NCBI GenBank assembly: GCA_019745975.1
Contig: JAIESQ010000090.1
Coordinates: 1 to 52,227, forward strand
Length of the DNA stretch: 52,227 nucleotides
Reading direction: 5' to 3'
Source of the DNA: Pirellulales bacterium
Lineage (GTDB): Bacteria > Planctomycetota > Planctomycetia > Pirellulales > JAEUIK01
The notes below the pieces were generated by a model, which was given only the letters and a program-made list of their open reading frames with translations, was not told the origin of the DNA and searched no databases. This document shows positions 9,447-17,226 of this stretch, piece after piece. The translations under genes were made by a program, and so were the position numbers. The stretch's first letter is position 1; every line of letters starts with the position of its first letter.

Positions 9447-9482
9447 ATTGAGGCGCGCCTCGGCAGAGGAGACGCGGCGATC

Positions 9483-11006
9483 ATGCCAGCAACTCAACGG
9501 CGCCTGATGTTCGCGGCCGCCTGTGCGCTCACGCTTGTCGTGGTAACGCGGCTAGGCGCCGCCGAGCCAGGCGCGTCACAGACGAATATCGACCGCGATT
9601 GGCCAATGTGGGGCCGCACGCCGGCTCGAAATCTGGTCGCGGCGGATGCCACGCCTCCCGAGACCTGGGACGTCGACGTGGGCAAGAATATCAAATGGAT
9701 CGCGGAGCTCGGAGGCGCCACGTACGGCAATCCCGTGCTGGCCGACGGCCGGCTATTCGTGGGCACGAACAACGAGCATCCTCGCGACAGCGCCATCACG
9801 GGCGATCGCGGCGTCGTGATGTGCTTTCGCGCCACCGATGGCCAGTTCCTCTGGCAGGATGTTTACGACAAGCTGGCTGCGGGAGACTCGCAAGACTGGC
9901 AGCTCATCGGCATTGGCTCCAGCCCCGCGGTTGCCAATGGCCGCGTGTACTACGTCACGAATCGCGGGCAGGTTGTCGCGGCCGACGTCGAGGGCTTTGC
10001 CGACGGCGAGAACGATGGCCCCGCGACCGACGAATCGCGCACGGGCGCGCACGACGCCGACATCGTCTGGCGTTTCGATATGCTGGGCCAACTGGGGGTG
10101 ATCCCCCGCTATCTGGCGGCGTCGAATCCATTGGTTGTCGAGGGCCGAGTTTTTGTCGTCACATCGAACGGCATCGACCCCGACTCCAACGAGTTGAAAT
10201 CGCCCACAGCCCCCAGCTTTCTGGCACTCGACGCGGCGACCGGCAAGCTCCTCTGGCAGGTAGGTTCTGTATCGGGCTCACAGCACAAGGTTCATCTGAC
10301 GTCGATTCTCGAGGGGCAGTGGGGAAGCCCCTGCTGGGTGCCAGCCACGAAGGATCGCGCCGCGCAGGTTTGCTTTCCAGGGGGGGACGGCTGGCTCTAC
10401 GCGCTTGATCCCGCGACCGGCGCTCTGGTGTGGAAGTTCGATTGCAATCCGCCTGGCAGCGTGTGGAAGCCGGGAGGGCGCGGTGACCGCAATTACATCT
10501 TGAGCACGCCGGTTGCCGTCGACGGAGTCGTCTATGTGGCGACGGGCGTCGACCCGCAGCACGGCAGTGGCGCAGGGCAACTCGTGGCGGTCGAGACGAG
10601 CGGCTCGGGCGATGTCACCGCCACGCATGGGCGCTGGCGGATTGGCGGCAAGCAGTTCGGGCGTTCGATCTCGTCGGTCGCCGTGCACGACGGCATCGTC
10701 TACGCTGCCGAACTAGCTGGCTTCTTGCATGCGCTGGATGCCGCGACTGGCAAGGAACTCTGGCAACAAGATACGCTGGCCGAGGTGTGGGGCTCGACAC
10801 TGGCCGCCGCGGGGCGCGTCTACTTGGGAGATGGCGACGGCAAGCTGACAGTCGTCAAAGCGGGGCGCAAGCTCGAGCTCGTGGCCGAGAATCAGTTCGA
10901 CGAGTCGATCTATGGCACGCCGATCGCCGCCGGCCGCACGCTGTACCTTGCCACGCAAAGCAAGCTGATCGCGATTGAAGAGCCAGTCGGCGCGGCAAAT
11001 AAGTAA
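9483..11006 (+). CDS. exported PQQ-like beta-propeller protein
   Basis: The 507-residue product begins with a signal peptide (MPATQRRLMFAAACALTLVV, probable cleavage after LGAAEP). The mature protein starts with DWPMWGRTPARN, a common opening of planctomycete PQQ-like propellers, and has repeated blades ending in GKLLWQ, GALVWKF and GKELWQQ. It differs from the upstream paralogue in having a standard signal peptide instead of a lipobox. Loss of PQQ ligands cannot be judged by eye, so enzymatic activity is uncertain. GGAG lies about 10 bases before the ATG. It sits between the lipoprotein paralogue and an alpha/beta hydrolase, all read rightward with short gaps (36 and 41 bases), so the three are probably co-transcribed. 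Confidence 0.85.
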   Translation: MPATQRRLMFAAACALTLVVVTRLGAAEPGASQTNIDRDWPMWGRTPARNLVAADATPPETWDVDVGKNIKWIAELGGATYGNPVLADGRLFVGTNNEHPRDSAITGDRGVVMCFRATDGQFLWQDVYDKLAAGDSQDWQLIGIGSSPAVANGRVYYVTNRGQVVAADVEGFADGENDGPATDESRTGAHDADIVWRFDMLGQLGVIPRYLAASNPLVVEGRVFVVTSNGIDPDSNELKSPTAPSFLALDAATGKLLWQVGSVSGSQHKVHLTSILEGQWGSPCWVPATKDRAAQVCFPGGDGWLYALDPATGALVWKFDCNPPGSVWKPGGRGDRNYILSTPVAVDGVVYVATGVDPQHGSGAGQLVAVETSGSGDVTATHGRWRIGGKQFGRSISSVAVHDGIVYAAELAGFLHALDAATGKELWQQDTLAEVWGSTLAAAGRVYLGDGDGKLTVVKAGRKLELVAENQFDESIYGTPIAAGRTLYLATQSKLIAIEEPVGAANK

Positions 11007-11047
11007 CGCCGCCGCCGGCGGACGCGCCGCGCGAAGGGTCTCGATCC

Positions 11048-11977
11048 ATGTTCGTCGAGCTCGTCCAGGTGACCACCGACGATGGCGTGCGCCTCGATGG
11101 CATGCTGCAGGCCGCTGACGAAGAAGTAGCCGGTTCAGCGCTGCCGTTGGGAATTGACGCGGTGGTCATGGTCCACGGAACCGGCGGCAATTTCTATGCC
11201 TCGACGATGATGGAATTGTTGGCCGAGTGTCTGCGAAAGCTCGGCGCTGCCACGCTACGCGTCAACACTCGCGGTCACGACGGCATCAGCACGGCTGTCA
11301 CGCGCACGGGAGGTATCCGGCAAGGCGCCGCTTACGAAGTCGTCGACGATTGCCGACACGATCTGGCGGCCTGGCTCGATCTGGCCCAAGCACGCGGCTA
11401 TCGGAGCGTAGCACTACTGGGTCACAGCCTGGGGGCGGTGAAGTCGATCTACGCACTGGCCCAAGCAGGTTCTGGAAGTGACGATACGGCGTCTGGTCGG
11501 CCGCGAAGTGTAACGCGGTTGATCGTCCTGTCGCCGCCGCGCTTGTCGTACTCGTACTTTGCCGCCAGCCCGCGCGCCGAGGAGTTTTTGGCGATGTGCC
11601 GGCAGGCCGAGGAGCTCGTGGCTGCCGGACGCGATGAGTCGCTGGTGGAGATCAGCTTTCCGCTCCCCTACGCGGTGACGGCGCGGGGATACCTCGACAA
11701 GTACGGCCCGGCCGAGCGCTACAACGTTCTGAAACACTTGCCGACCATCTCTTGCCCGACGCTCGTCACGTTTGGTTCCATCGAGGTGCAAACGAACGTG
11801 GCGTTTCGCGGCATGCCCGAGGCGGTCGAAGCCCTGCCCGCGGCGGCAGACGGAGCGTCGAGATCGTTGGCACTCATCGCTGGAGCCGACCATTTTTACT
11901 CGGGGACGCGCGCGGAGCTGGCCGCCCGAGTCGAAAGTTGGCTGCGCAAGCAGTCACAAACAACACGAAGCGAGTAA
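11048..11977 (+). CDS. alpha/beta hydrolase family protein
   Basis: This 309-residue protein has an alpha/beta-hydrolase fold. The oxyanion-hole strand is VVMVHGTGGNFY (about 39-50), the nucleophile elbow is GHSLGA near residue 125, and the catalytic histidine is probably in GADHFYSG near 283. An acid residue in the strand before (TFGSIEVQTN) may complete the triad. The substrate is unknown; the family includes esterases, lipases and peptidases. No signal peptide is visible, so it is cytoplasmic, unlike the two exported propeller proteins encoded just upstream. AAGGG lies 10 bases before the ATG. Confidence 0.85.
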   Translation: MFVELVQVTTDDGVRLDGMLQAADEEVAGSALPLGIDAVVMVHGTGGNFYASTMMELLAECLRKLGAATLRVNTRGHDGISTAVTRTGGIRQGAAYEVVDDCRHDLAAWLDLAQARGYRSVALLGHSLGAVKSIYALAQAGSGSDDTASGRPRSVTRLIVLSPPRLSYSYFAASPRAEEFLAMCRQAEELVAAGRDESLVEISFPLPYAVTARGYLDKYGPAERYNVLKHLPTISCPTLVTFGSIEVQTNVAFRGMPEAVEALPAAADGASRSLALIAGADHFYSGTRAELAARVESWLRKQSQTTRSE

Positions 11978-11995
11978 TGTCCGGCGGGCCAGGGC

Positions 11996-12099
11996 AATTC
12001 CAACTTCAGAATGGAATTGGGTGCCATGGCCACTTAGGTACTCCGTAAGTGGCCATGCCCGCTCGATCCTTCGGCATGCCCACGGCAAGCGTGGGCATG
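11996..12099. repeat. three consecutive hairpin repeats
   Basis: Three inverted repeats follow one another: AATTCCA/TGGAATT (11996-12018), ATGGCCACTTA/TAAGTGGCCAT (12026-12056) and CATGCCCACG/CGTGGGCATG (12075-12099, loop GCAAG). The last is followed by GCACCC and recurs almost exactly at 41894-41918. No U tract follows, so this is more like a REP-type composite element than a terminator, although it may still stabilise the 3' end of the hydrolase mRNA. Confidence 0.7.
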
Positions 12100-12179
12100 G
12101 CACCCCAGAGGCACTACTAGAAGCGATCCACATCCTTACCTGTCGACCAGGCGCTCTCGTTCGATCGAGGGCGGATCGA

Positions 12180-12185
12180 TATAAT
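12180..12185 (+). promoter_or_regulatory. -10 box probably serving prfB
   Basis: A perfect TATAAT lies 51 bases before the prfB start, in the first AT-richer stretch after the hairpin repeats. The -35 region at a 17-base spacing (TCGTTC) is a weak match, so the assignment rests on the -10 box and position. Confidence 0.4.
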
Positions 12186-12236
12186 TCGCTGCCCGATACT
12201 TGTACTCATTTTTCTTGCATTGAGTTTAGCCAGCAC

Positions 12237-13335
12237 ATGGATAAAGAGCTTCGCGATCGCGCCGAGATCATTCGTCAGCGAGTCCTGCAGTTGCGAGACT
12301 CTCTTTGACTACGAAGGACGCCAGGGGCGAGCTGCCGCCATCGAAGCGCGGATGGCCCAGCCCGAATTCTGGGGCAATCAAGAGCGTGCTCAGGCGACCG
12401 TCGCTGAGCTCAAGACGGTCAACGCGGTGCTCCGGCCACTGCGCGAGCTGATCGACCAAAGTGGCGACCTCGAAGCCCTCGTCGAAATGGCCGAGGAGGA
12501 CGAGAGCCTGGCGGCCGAGGCTCCCGCGCAGATCGAACAGCTCGAAGCGCTCTTGGCCGATCTGGAACTCAAGGGGCTGCTCAATGGCCCGCACGACGCA
12601 GCGGCGGCGATCTTGACGATCAACGCCCGCGACGGCGGCCTGGACGCCAACGACTGGGCAGAAATGCTGTTGCGCATGTACACGCACTGGGGCGAGGATC
12701 AAGGCTACGAAGTCGAGCTGCTCGACCGCCAGGACAACGAACAGGCCGGCATTCAAAGCGCCAGCGTTGCCATCCGCGGACCGATGGCCTACGGCTACCT
12801 GAAGGGGGAAACCGGGATGCACCGGCTGGTGCGGATCAGCCCGTTCAATGCCGAAGGCAAACGCCAAACCAGCTTCGCGGCGATCGACGTTTCGCCCGAG
12901 ATCAACAACGACGCTGAGATCGAATTGCGCGACGAGGACATTCGCGAGGATGTGTTTCGCGCCAGCGGCGCCGGCGGCCAGCATGTCAACAAGACGTCGA
13001 GCGCCATCCGGCTGACCCACATCCCCACTGGTGTTGTCGTGCAGTGTCAGAACGAGCGCAGCCAGCACAAGAATCGCGCCACGGCTCAGAAGATGCTCCG
13101 CGCCCGGCTGGCGCGCATCGAGGAAGAAAAACGCGAGGCGGAACAGGCCGCCAAATACAATGAGCGCCCCAAGGTCGGCTTCGGCTCGCAGATTCGCAAC
13201 TACTTTCTGCACCCCGACCAGCGCGTCAAAGACGCGCGCACCGGCTTTCAGGTCGGTAGCTTTCAGGCGGTGATGGACGGCAAGATCCAGGGCTTTCTCG
13301 ACGCCTTCCTGCGCTGGCGCGTGGAGAATCAGTAG
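12237..13335 (+). CDS. prfB: peptide chain release factor 2 (programmed +1 frameshift)
   Basis: RF2 terminates translation at UGA and UAA codons. The gene is in two frames: ATG at 12237 opens 23 codons (MDKELRDRAEIIRQRVLQL...) ending CTT TGA at 12303-12308, and skipping T12306 continues in the +1 frame as GAC TAC GAA to the stop at 13333-13335. The joined product has 365 residues, the usual RF2 length. Domain landmarks are the stop-codon recognition tripeptide SPF (LVRISPFNAEGKRQ) and the peptidyl-hydrolysis motif GGQ in ASGAGGQHVNKT. In-frame starts just upstream of the second segment are artefacts of the frameshift. No clear ribosome binding site precedes the ATG. Confidence 0.95.
12303..12309 (+). 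promoter_or_regulatory. prfB autoregulatory frameshift site CTTTGAC
   Basis: The slippery heptamer CTT TGA C is identical to the conserved RF2 site. When RF2 is scarce the ribosome pauses at UGA, peptidyl-tRNA-Leu slips from CUU to UUU and reading resumes in +1. In Escherichia coli an internal AGGGGG three bases upstream stimulates the slip; here the equivalent bases are CGAGAC, so that element is weak or absent. Confidence 0.93.
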
Positions 13336-13363
13336 CCGTGGAGCTCGGGAGGACCGTCAAGTC

Positions 13364-13440
13364 GGGGACTGGTCCATTTTTCGGTGAGCCGAGGTCAACT
13401 TAAGCCAAACGCCGTTGGCCGAAAACATGGACCTGTCCCC
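13364..13440. repeat. 77-bp element with about 22-bp terminal inverted repeats
   Basis: The left end reads GGGGACTGGTCCATTTTT then CGG; the right end is its near-complement, CCGAAAACATGGACC then TGTCCCC. The middle is non-coding. Related ends occur at 42969-43078. This fits a small non-autonomous mobile or REP-like element. It begins 28 bases after the prfB stop. Confidence 0.65.
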
Positions 13441-13481
13441 CTCGCAATTGACTTAGCGGCACCTCGACCGCCGGAGCCGTC

Positions 13482-14009
13482 ATGGGCGTTGAGTTTGCGC
13501 TGACTGCCGGATCGCTGCGCGTGAGATTTGTGCGCCGCGGCGATCGTTTCGCGCACTTCGTCGAACAGGTGGTCGACGATCGCGCGGTTGTGTTGCTGGA
13601 ATCGATCGAGGGCACGGCCGCTGAGCACTGGCCAGCCAGTCCTCCTGTGCAGGAATTGGAACCGGCCGCCGGACCGCGGGCGGGACAGTCTCTCGGCGAC
13701 CAATCGCAAATCGTCTGGCTGATCGGCCGCGCGGGGGCGAGCCACTGGTCGGCCAGCGTCGAGGCCCTGCCTTCGGGAATCGTCACGTTCGATATCGCTT
13801 GCCGCGTTCATTCTGCTCCCGACTGGTTGGGGAGCCGCTACCGCGTGCACGACGTGCCCGGCGGCGAGCGGCTGTCGATCGAGCCGCTCGCAGACTGCCA
13901 GCTTGCATCGACCGACGGCCGTTCCGAGCTGGTCGTCGTCGCGGAAATCGTGGGCGATACGCTCCCTCGCACGATCCGCTGGCGCTACCGGATTTCCGCC
14001 CGGTGCTAA
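13482..14009 (+). CDS. hypothetical protein
   Basis: I do not recognise this 175-residue protein. It begins MGVEFALTAGSLRVRFVRRG, and predicted strands dominate (RFAHFVEQVVDDRAVVLLESIEG, QIVWLIGRAGASHWSASVEAL, GSRYRVHDVPGGERLSIEPL, RSELVVVAEIVGDTLPRTIRWRY), suggesting an all-beta fold. A Pro/Ala/Gly-rich stretch sits near residues 48-70. There is no signal peptide or hydrophobic helix. Codon use and third-position GC match the neighbours, which supports it as a real gene. It stands between prfB and the aminotransferase gene, whose -10 box lies just 12 bases after its stop codon. Confidence 0.65.
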   Translation: MGVEFALTAGSLRVRFVRRGDRFAHFVEQVVDDRAVVLLESIEGTAAEHWPASPPVQELEPAAGPRAGQSLGDQSQIVWLIGRAGASHWSASVEALPSGIVTFDIACRVHSAPDWLGSRYRVHDVPGGERLSIEPLADCQLASTDGRSELVVVAEIVGDTLPRTIRWRYRISARC

Positions 14010-14020
14010 CGGCGGCATGA

Positions 14021-14026
14021 TAGAAT
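14021..14026 (+). promoter_or_regulatory. -10 box TAGAAT before the aminotransferase gene
   Basis: TAGAAT lies 85 bases before the ATG at 14112, directly after the preceding stop codon. The -35 region is not recognisable. The same hexamer occurs just before the small membrane genes at 42465 and 43259, suggesting it is a common -10 sequence in this genome. Confidence 0.35.
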
Positions 14027-14111
14027 CGAGGTTCGCGTTCGCGTGGAATCCCCCGAGTTTGCGCGCGATCGCGCGGCGAGTACTCGATCGGCATCAGGCA
14101 CTGGCAATCGC

Positions 14112-15392
14112 ATGACGTCAGTTAACACCCCATCGGTTGCACGGCAGGCCGCCAGCGCACCGGTGCCGCTGTTGGAACTTACGCAGCAACACGCGGCGCT
14201 GCGCGACGAGATCGACGCCGCCATCGCGCGCGTGATCGATCGCGGCGAGTTTATCTTGGGGGAAGAAGTCGCGCGGTTCGAGGCGGAATTCGCTGCGTAT
14301 TGCGGCGTGCGCTATGCCGTTGGCGTGGCGTCGGGACTCGATGCTCTGACTCTGTCGCTCGTGGCCTTGGGCATTGGCCCGGGGGACGAAGTGATCACCG
14401 CGGCCAATACGTTCATCGCCACGGCGCTGGCGATTGTGCACGCCGGCGCGACTCCCGTGCTGGTTGATTGCGATCGCGAGCAGCTCTCGATCGATGTCGC
14501 GCAGGTGGCGGCCGCGATCACGCCCCGCACTCGCGCGATCCTGCCGGTACACCTCTACGGACGCATGGCCGATATGGCGGAGCTGAGCGCGCTCGCCGAT
14601 CGGCACGGCCTGGCGATCGTCGAAGACGCTGCCCAGGCGCATGGCGCCTCGCTCGCAGGGCGCGCGGCCGGAGCCTGGGGTATCGCGGGCTGTTTCAGCT
14701 TCTACCCGTCGAAGAACCTCGGTGCACTAGGGGATGGCGGCGCAGTGGTGACGAGCGACGCGGCGCTGGCCGACACGCTGCGCCGGCTCCGCAACTACGG
14801 CGCGCGGCAAAAGCACGTTCACGAGTCGATCGGATACAACTCGCGTCTCGATCCGTTGCAGGCGGCGGTCCTTAGAGTCAAACTGCCGCACCTCGACGAC
14901 TGGAATCACGCCCGGCGGCGCGCCGCGGCCAAACTGCGCGAGCTGCTGAAGTCGGGCGCAAACGAACCAACTGGTGCCACTGCTGGCTTGTCCAGCAGTG
15001 CCTCGGTCAAACACGGCCGTCCAAGCGACGAGTTTCGAGGTCGAGAACCGATCGAGCTCAAGGCCCTGCCGCGCGACGCCGATTTCCCCGTCGATCATGT
15101 GCAGCATCTGTTTCCGGTCGAAGTCGACCAACGCAATCTGGTCGCTGGGCGGATGGCCGAATGTGGCGTCGGCACCGGCGTGCACTACCCCACTCCGGTT
15201 CACCTGGCGCCGGCGATGGCCCACTTGGGTTACCAGCGCGGAGCGTTCCCGGTGGCCGAACGGGCGGCCGACAGGCTGTTGAGCCTGCCGATGTTCCCGG
15301 AAATCCGCGACGAGCAACTCGAGCGCGTGGCTGAAGCGGTGCGAGCCGTGGTTGCAGTTCGGGAGAACGGCGACGGCGCGCGACCGACGTGA
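14112..15392 (+). CDS. DegT/DnrJ/EryC1-family aminotransferase with repeat-derived insert
   Basis: A 426-residue PLP enzyme of the sugar aminotransferase family, which transfers an amino group to nucleotide-linked keto-sugars, usually for surface polysaccharides. The PLP lysine is Lys201 (FYPSKNLGALGDGG), the ring-contacting Asp is Asp172 (IVEDAAQAHGA), and the C-terminal substrate loop GTGVHYPTPVHL is present. Residues about 281-312 (GANEPTGATAGLSSSASVKH and following) are an insert not expected at this place in the family. Its DNA contains a perfect dispersed hairpin (14978-15000), so a repeat has been accepted in frame. The active site is intact, so the enzyme may still work. The start is ATG 14112; upstream codons lie in the leader. 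Confidence 0.9.
   Translation: MTSVNTPSVARQAASAPVPLLELTQQHAALRDEIDAAIARVIDRGEFILGEEVARFEAEFAAYCGVRYAVGVASGLDALTLSLVALGIGPGDEVITAANTFIATALAIVHAGATPVLVDCDREQLSIDVAQVAAAITPRTRAILPVHLYGRMADMAELSALADRHGLAIVEDAAQAHGASLAGRAAGAWGIAGCFSFYPSKNLGALGDGGAVVTSDAALADTLRRLRNYGARQKHVHESIGYNSRLDPLQAAVLRVKLPHLDDWNHARRRAAAKLRELLKSGANEPTGATAGLSSSASVKHGRPSDEFRGREPIELKALPRDADFPVDHVQHLFPVEVDQRNLVAGRMAECGVGTGVHYPTPVHLAPAMAHLGYQRGAFPVAERAADRLLSLPMFPEIRDEQLERVAEAVRAVVAVRENGDGARPT
14973..15000 (+). repeat. dispersed hairpin repeat inside the aminotransferase gene
   Basis: CACTGCTGG (14978-14986) and CCAGCAGTG (14992-15000) form a perfect 9-bp stem around CTTGT, preceded by GGTGC. The same core occurs in inverse orientation at 43815-43843 and 52123-52144. 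Here it encodes GATAGLSSSA within a surface-loop-like insert of the aminotransferase. Confidence 0.8.
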
Positions 15393-15401
15393 ATCCACTC
15401 C

Positions 15402-15430
15402 TTGTCGGTCCGCTCACGGTCGCCTATATT
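15402..15430 (+). promoter_or_regulatory. sigma70-like promoter of the small basic protein gene
   Basis: TTGTCG (15402-15407) and TATATT (15425-15430) are separated by 17 bases, the ideal spacing, and match the consensus at four and five positions. Transcription would start near 15437, giving a leader of about 100 bases before the ATG at 15536. The promoter begins just 9 bases after the aminotransferase stop. Confidence 0.55.
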
Positions 15431-15535
15431 GTTCGATCCCCCTGTAAACCCAATGCCGCTGGTTGGTTAAGGCCGCGGCAGAGCCGATACGACGCCCGCA
15501 ACGAAGTCGGGCCGCTAGCCCGGAGATGCCAGACG

Positions 15536-15835
15536 ATGACCATGGACAAAAGCCTTCGCCGCAAGAGTGCCCTGGAGCGGAGCCGCAGCGTGCTCACGCG
15601 CGCCGAACGTATCGACCGCCTCAAGACGGAGGAGCGCTGGCAGGAAGGCCAAAGCCCGCTGGGCCTTGCCAAGGTCCGCGTGCTCAAGCTGGCGATGAAG
15701 AAGAAAAAGAAGAAGAAGGAAGAGGAAGGGGAAGCCGGGGCCGCCGCTACGCCTGCCGCTGGAGCCGCCAAGACCGAAGCCGCCAAGCCGGCCGCGGGCG
15801 CCAAGCCTGCCGGTGGCAAGGGTGGCAAGAAGTAG
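15536..15835 (+). CDS. small basic protein of the planctomycete/chlamydial/verrucomicrobial type
   Basis: The 99-residue product begins MTMDKSLRRKSALERSRSVL, then TRAERIDRLKTEERW and SPLGLAKVRVLK. It resembles the 'small basic protein' family of the PVC bacteria, which is suspected to be ribosome-associated. Residues 1-50 form the conserved core; a run of lysines (KKKKKKK) and an Ala/Lys/Gly-rich disordered tail (about 65-99) follow. GGAG lies 10 bases before the ATG at 15536; a second ATG at 15542 is possible. It has its own promoter. Function is unproven; a role in RNA or ribosome binding is inferred from charge and family. Confidence 0.8.
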   Translation: MTMDKSLRRKSALERSRSVLTRAERIDRLKTEERWQEGQSPLGLAKVRVLKLAMKKKKKKKEEEGEAGAAATPAAGAAKTEAAKPAAGAKPAGGKGGKK

Positions 15836-15921
15836 CTATGGGTGCCTGCTGGGGCGCTCCGCGCTAGGTTTTGCTTCCCCGGCTTTTTCGCGCGAACCGG
15901 TGTTCCCGGCGCGAGACCGAC

Positions 15922-17193
15922 ATGCGAGTGCGTCTGGAGTATGGCCGCAGCGGGCTCGAAGTCGAGCTGCCCGATAAGCGGGTCGCGCGGCGACTTGGTT
16001 ACCCGCACACATCGCCAGTGGCCGACGCGGACGCGGCCGTGGCAGCCTGTCTGGCATCGCCCAACGGCACGCCGTCACTCGCTGAGCTGGCGCGCGGCCG
16101 CCGCGACGCCTGCGTGGTCATCTGCGATATCACACGGCCCGTTCCCAACCGCGTGTTGCTGCCGCCGATCCTCGGCACGCTGGAAGACGCCGGAATTCCG
16201 CGCGACAAGATTCGGATCCTCGTCGCCACCGGCTTGCACCGACCCAACCTGGGGGACGAGCTCGTCGAAATGGTTGGTTCGGAGATCGCCGCCAACTATC
16301 GGATCGAGAACCATAACGGCCGCGCGCTCGACGAGCACACGTATCTCGGCGACAGCCCCCGCGGCGTGCCGATCTGGATCGACTCGCGCTATGTGGAGGC
16401 CGATCTCAAGATCACCACCGGCTTGATCGAGCCGCACCTGATGGCGGGGTACTCGGGCGGGCGCAAGCTCGTCTGCCCCGGGCTGGCCGCGCTCGAAACC
16501 GTGAAGGTGTGGCACGGCCCCGCGTTTCTCGAGCATCCGCGGGCCGATTGCGGCATCCTCGCAGGCAACCCGGTGCACGAGGAAAACACCTGGATCGCGC
16601 GGCGGGCCGGCTGCGACTTTATCGTCAACGTGGCGATCGACGACAAGCGGCAGATCCTCAAGGTGGTCGCAGGGGACATGGAAGCCGCGTTCCATGAAGG
16701 GGTCGACTTCGTCCGCTCGGTCGTGCGCGACACCGTCAGCGAGCCGGTCGACGTAGTCGTCACCTGCGCCGCCGGTTACCCGCTCGACACCACGTTCTAT
16801 CAGGCGATCAAAGGGCTGGTCGGCGCGCTGTCGATCGTGAAGCAGGGGGGGACGATCATCCTCGCCGCCGGGCTGAGCGAAGGGATTGGCAGCCCCGAAT
16901 TCGCGCGGCTGTTTGAGGAGAATCCGTCGCTCGATGTGTTTGTCGAGCGCATCCTGGGGAAGGACTACTTCGTGCTCGACCAATGGCAGCTCGAGGAACT
17001 GGCCAAGGTGCGCCGTAAGGCGCGCGTGAAGATCGTCAGCGATGGCTTGCCGGCTGCCACGCTCGAGCGGCTGTTCGTCGAAGCGGCGCCCACGGTCGAG
17101 CAAGCGGTCGCCGAATCGCTGGCTGAATACGGCGACGACGCCCGGCTGGCCGTGATCCCCAAGGGCCCGTACGTGCTCGCGCAGGTGAGCTGA
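15922..17193 (+). CDS. larA: LarA-family nickel-dependent racemase
   Basis: The 423-residue cytoplasmic protein belongs to the LarA (DUF2088) family, which racemises 2-hydroxyacids with a nickel-pincer cofactor. The key residues of lactate racemase are present with a constant offset: His106 (ATGLHRP), His172 (IEPHLMAGY), Lys182 (SGGRK, the lysine that anchors the pincer nucleotide) and His198 (VWHGP). DITRPVPN at 69-76 and FYQAIKG near 310 are further family blocks. Many homologues act on other acids, so lactate is only a possibility. The cofactor genes larB, larC and larE are not in the window. The start at 15922 begins the conserved MRVRLEYG strand. Confidence 0.85.
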   Translation: MRVRLEYGRSGLEVELPDKRVARRLGYPHTSPVADADAAVAACLASPNGTPSLAELARGRRDACVVICDITRPVPNRVLLPPILGTLEDAGIPRDKIRILVATGLHRPNLGDELVEMVGSEIAANYRIENHNGRALDEHTYLGDSPRGVPIWIDSRYVEADLKITTGLIEPHLMAGYSGGRKLVCPGLAALETVKVWHGPAFLEHPRADCGILAGNPVHEENTWIARRAGCDFIVNVAIDDKRQILKVVAGDMEAAFHEGVDFVRSVVRDTVSEPVDVVVTCAAGYPLDTTFYQAIKGLVGALSIVKQGGTIILAAGLSEGIGSPEFARLFEENPSLDVFVERILGKDYFVLDQWQLEELAKVRRKARVKIVSDGLPAATLERLFVEAAPTVEQAVAESLAEYGDDARLAVIPKGPYVLAQVS

Positions 17194-17226
17194 CGCGGCG
17201 CGCCGGCTGGTAGCCGAATGCCCCCG

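Noticed and set aside
11772-12236. Upstream extension of the first prfB frame
   Set aside because: The frame is open through repeats and the promoter region and has random composition. The conserved RF2 start is MDKELRDRAEII at 12237.
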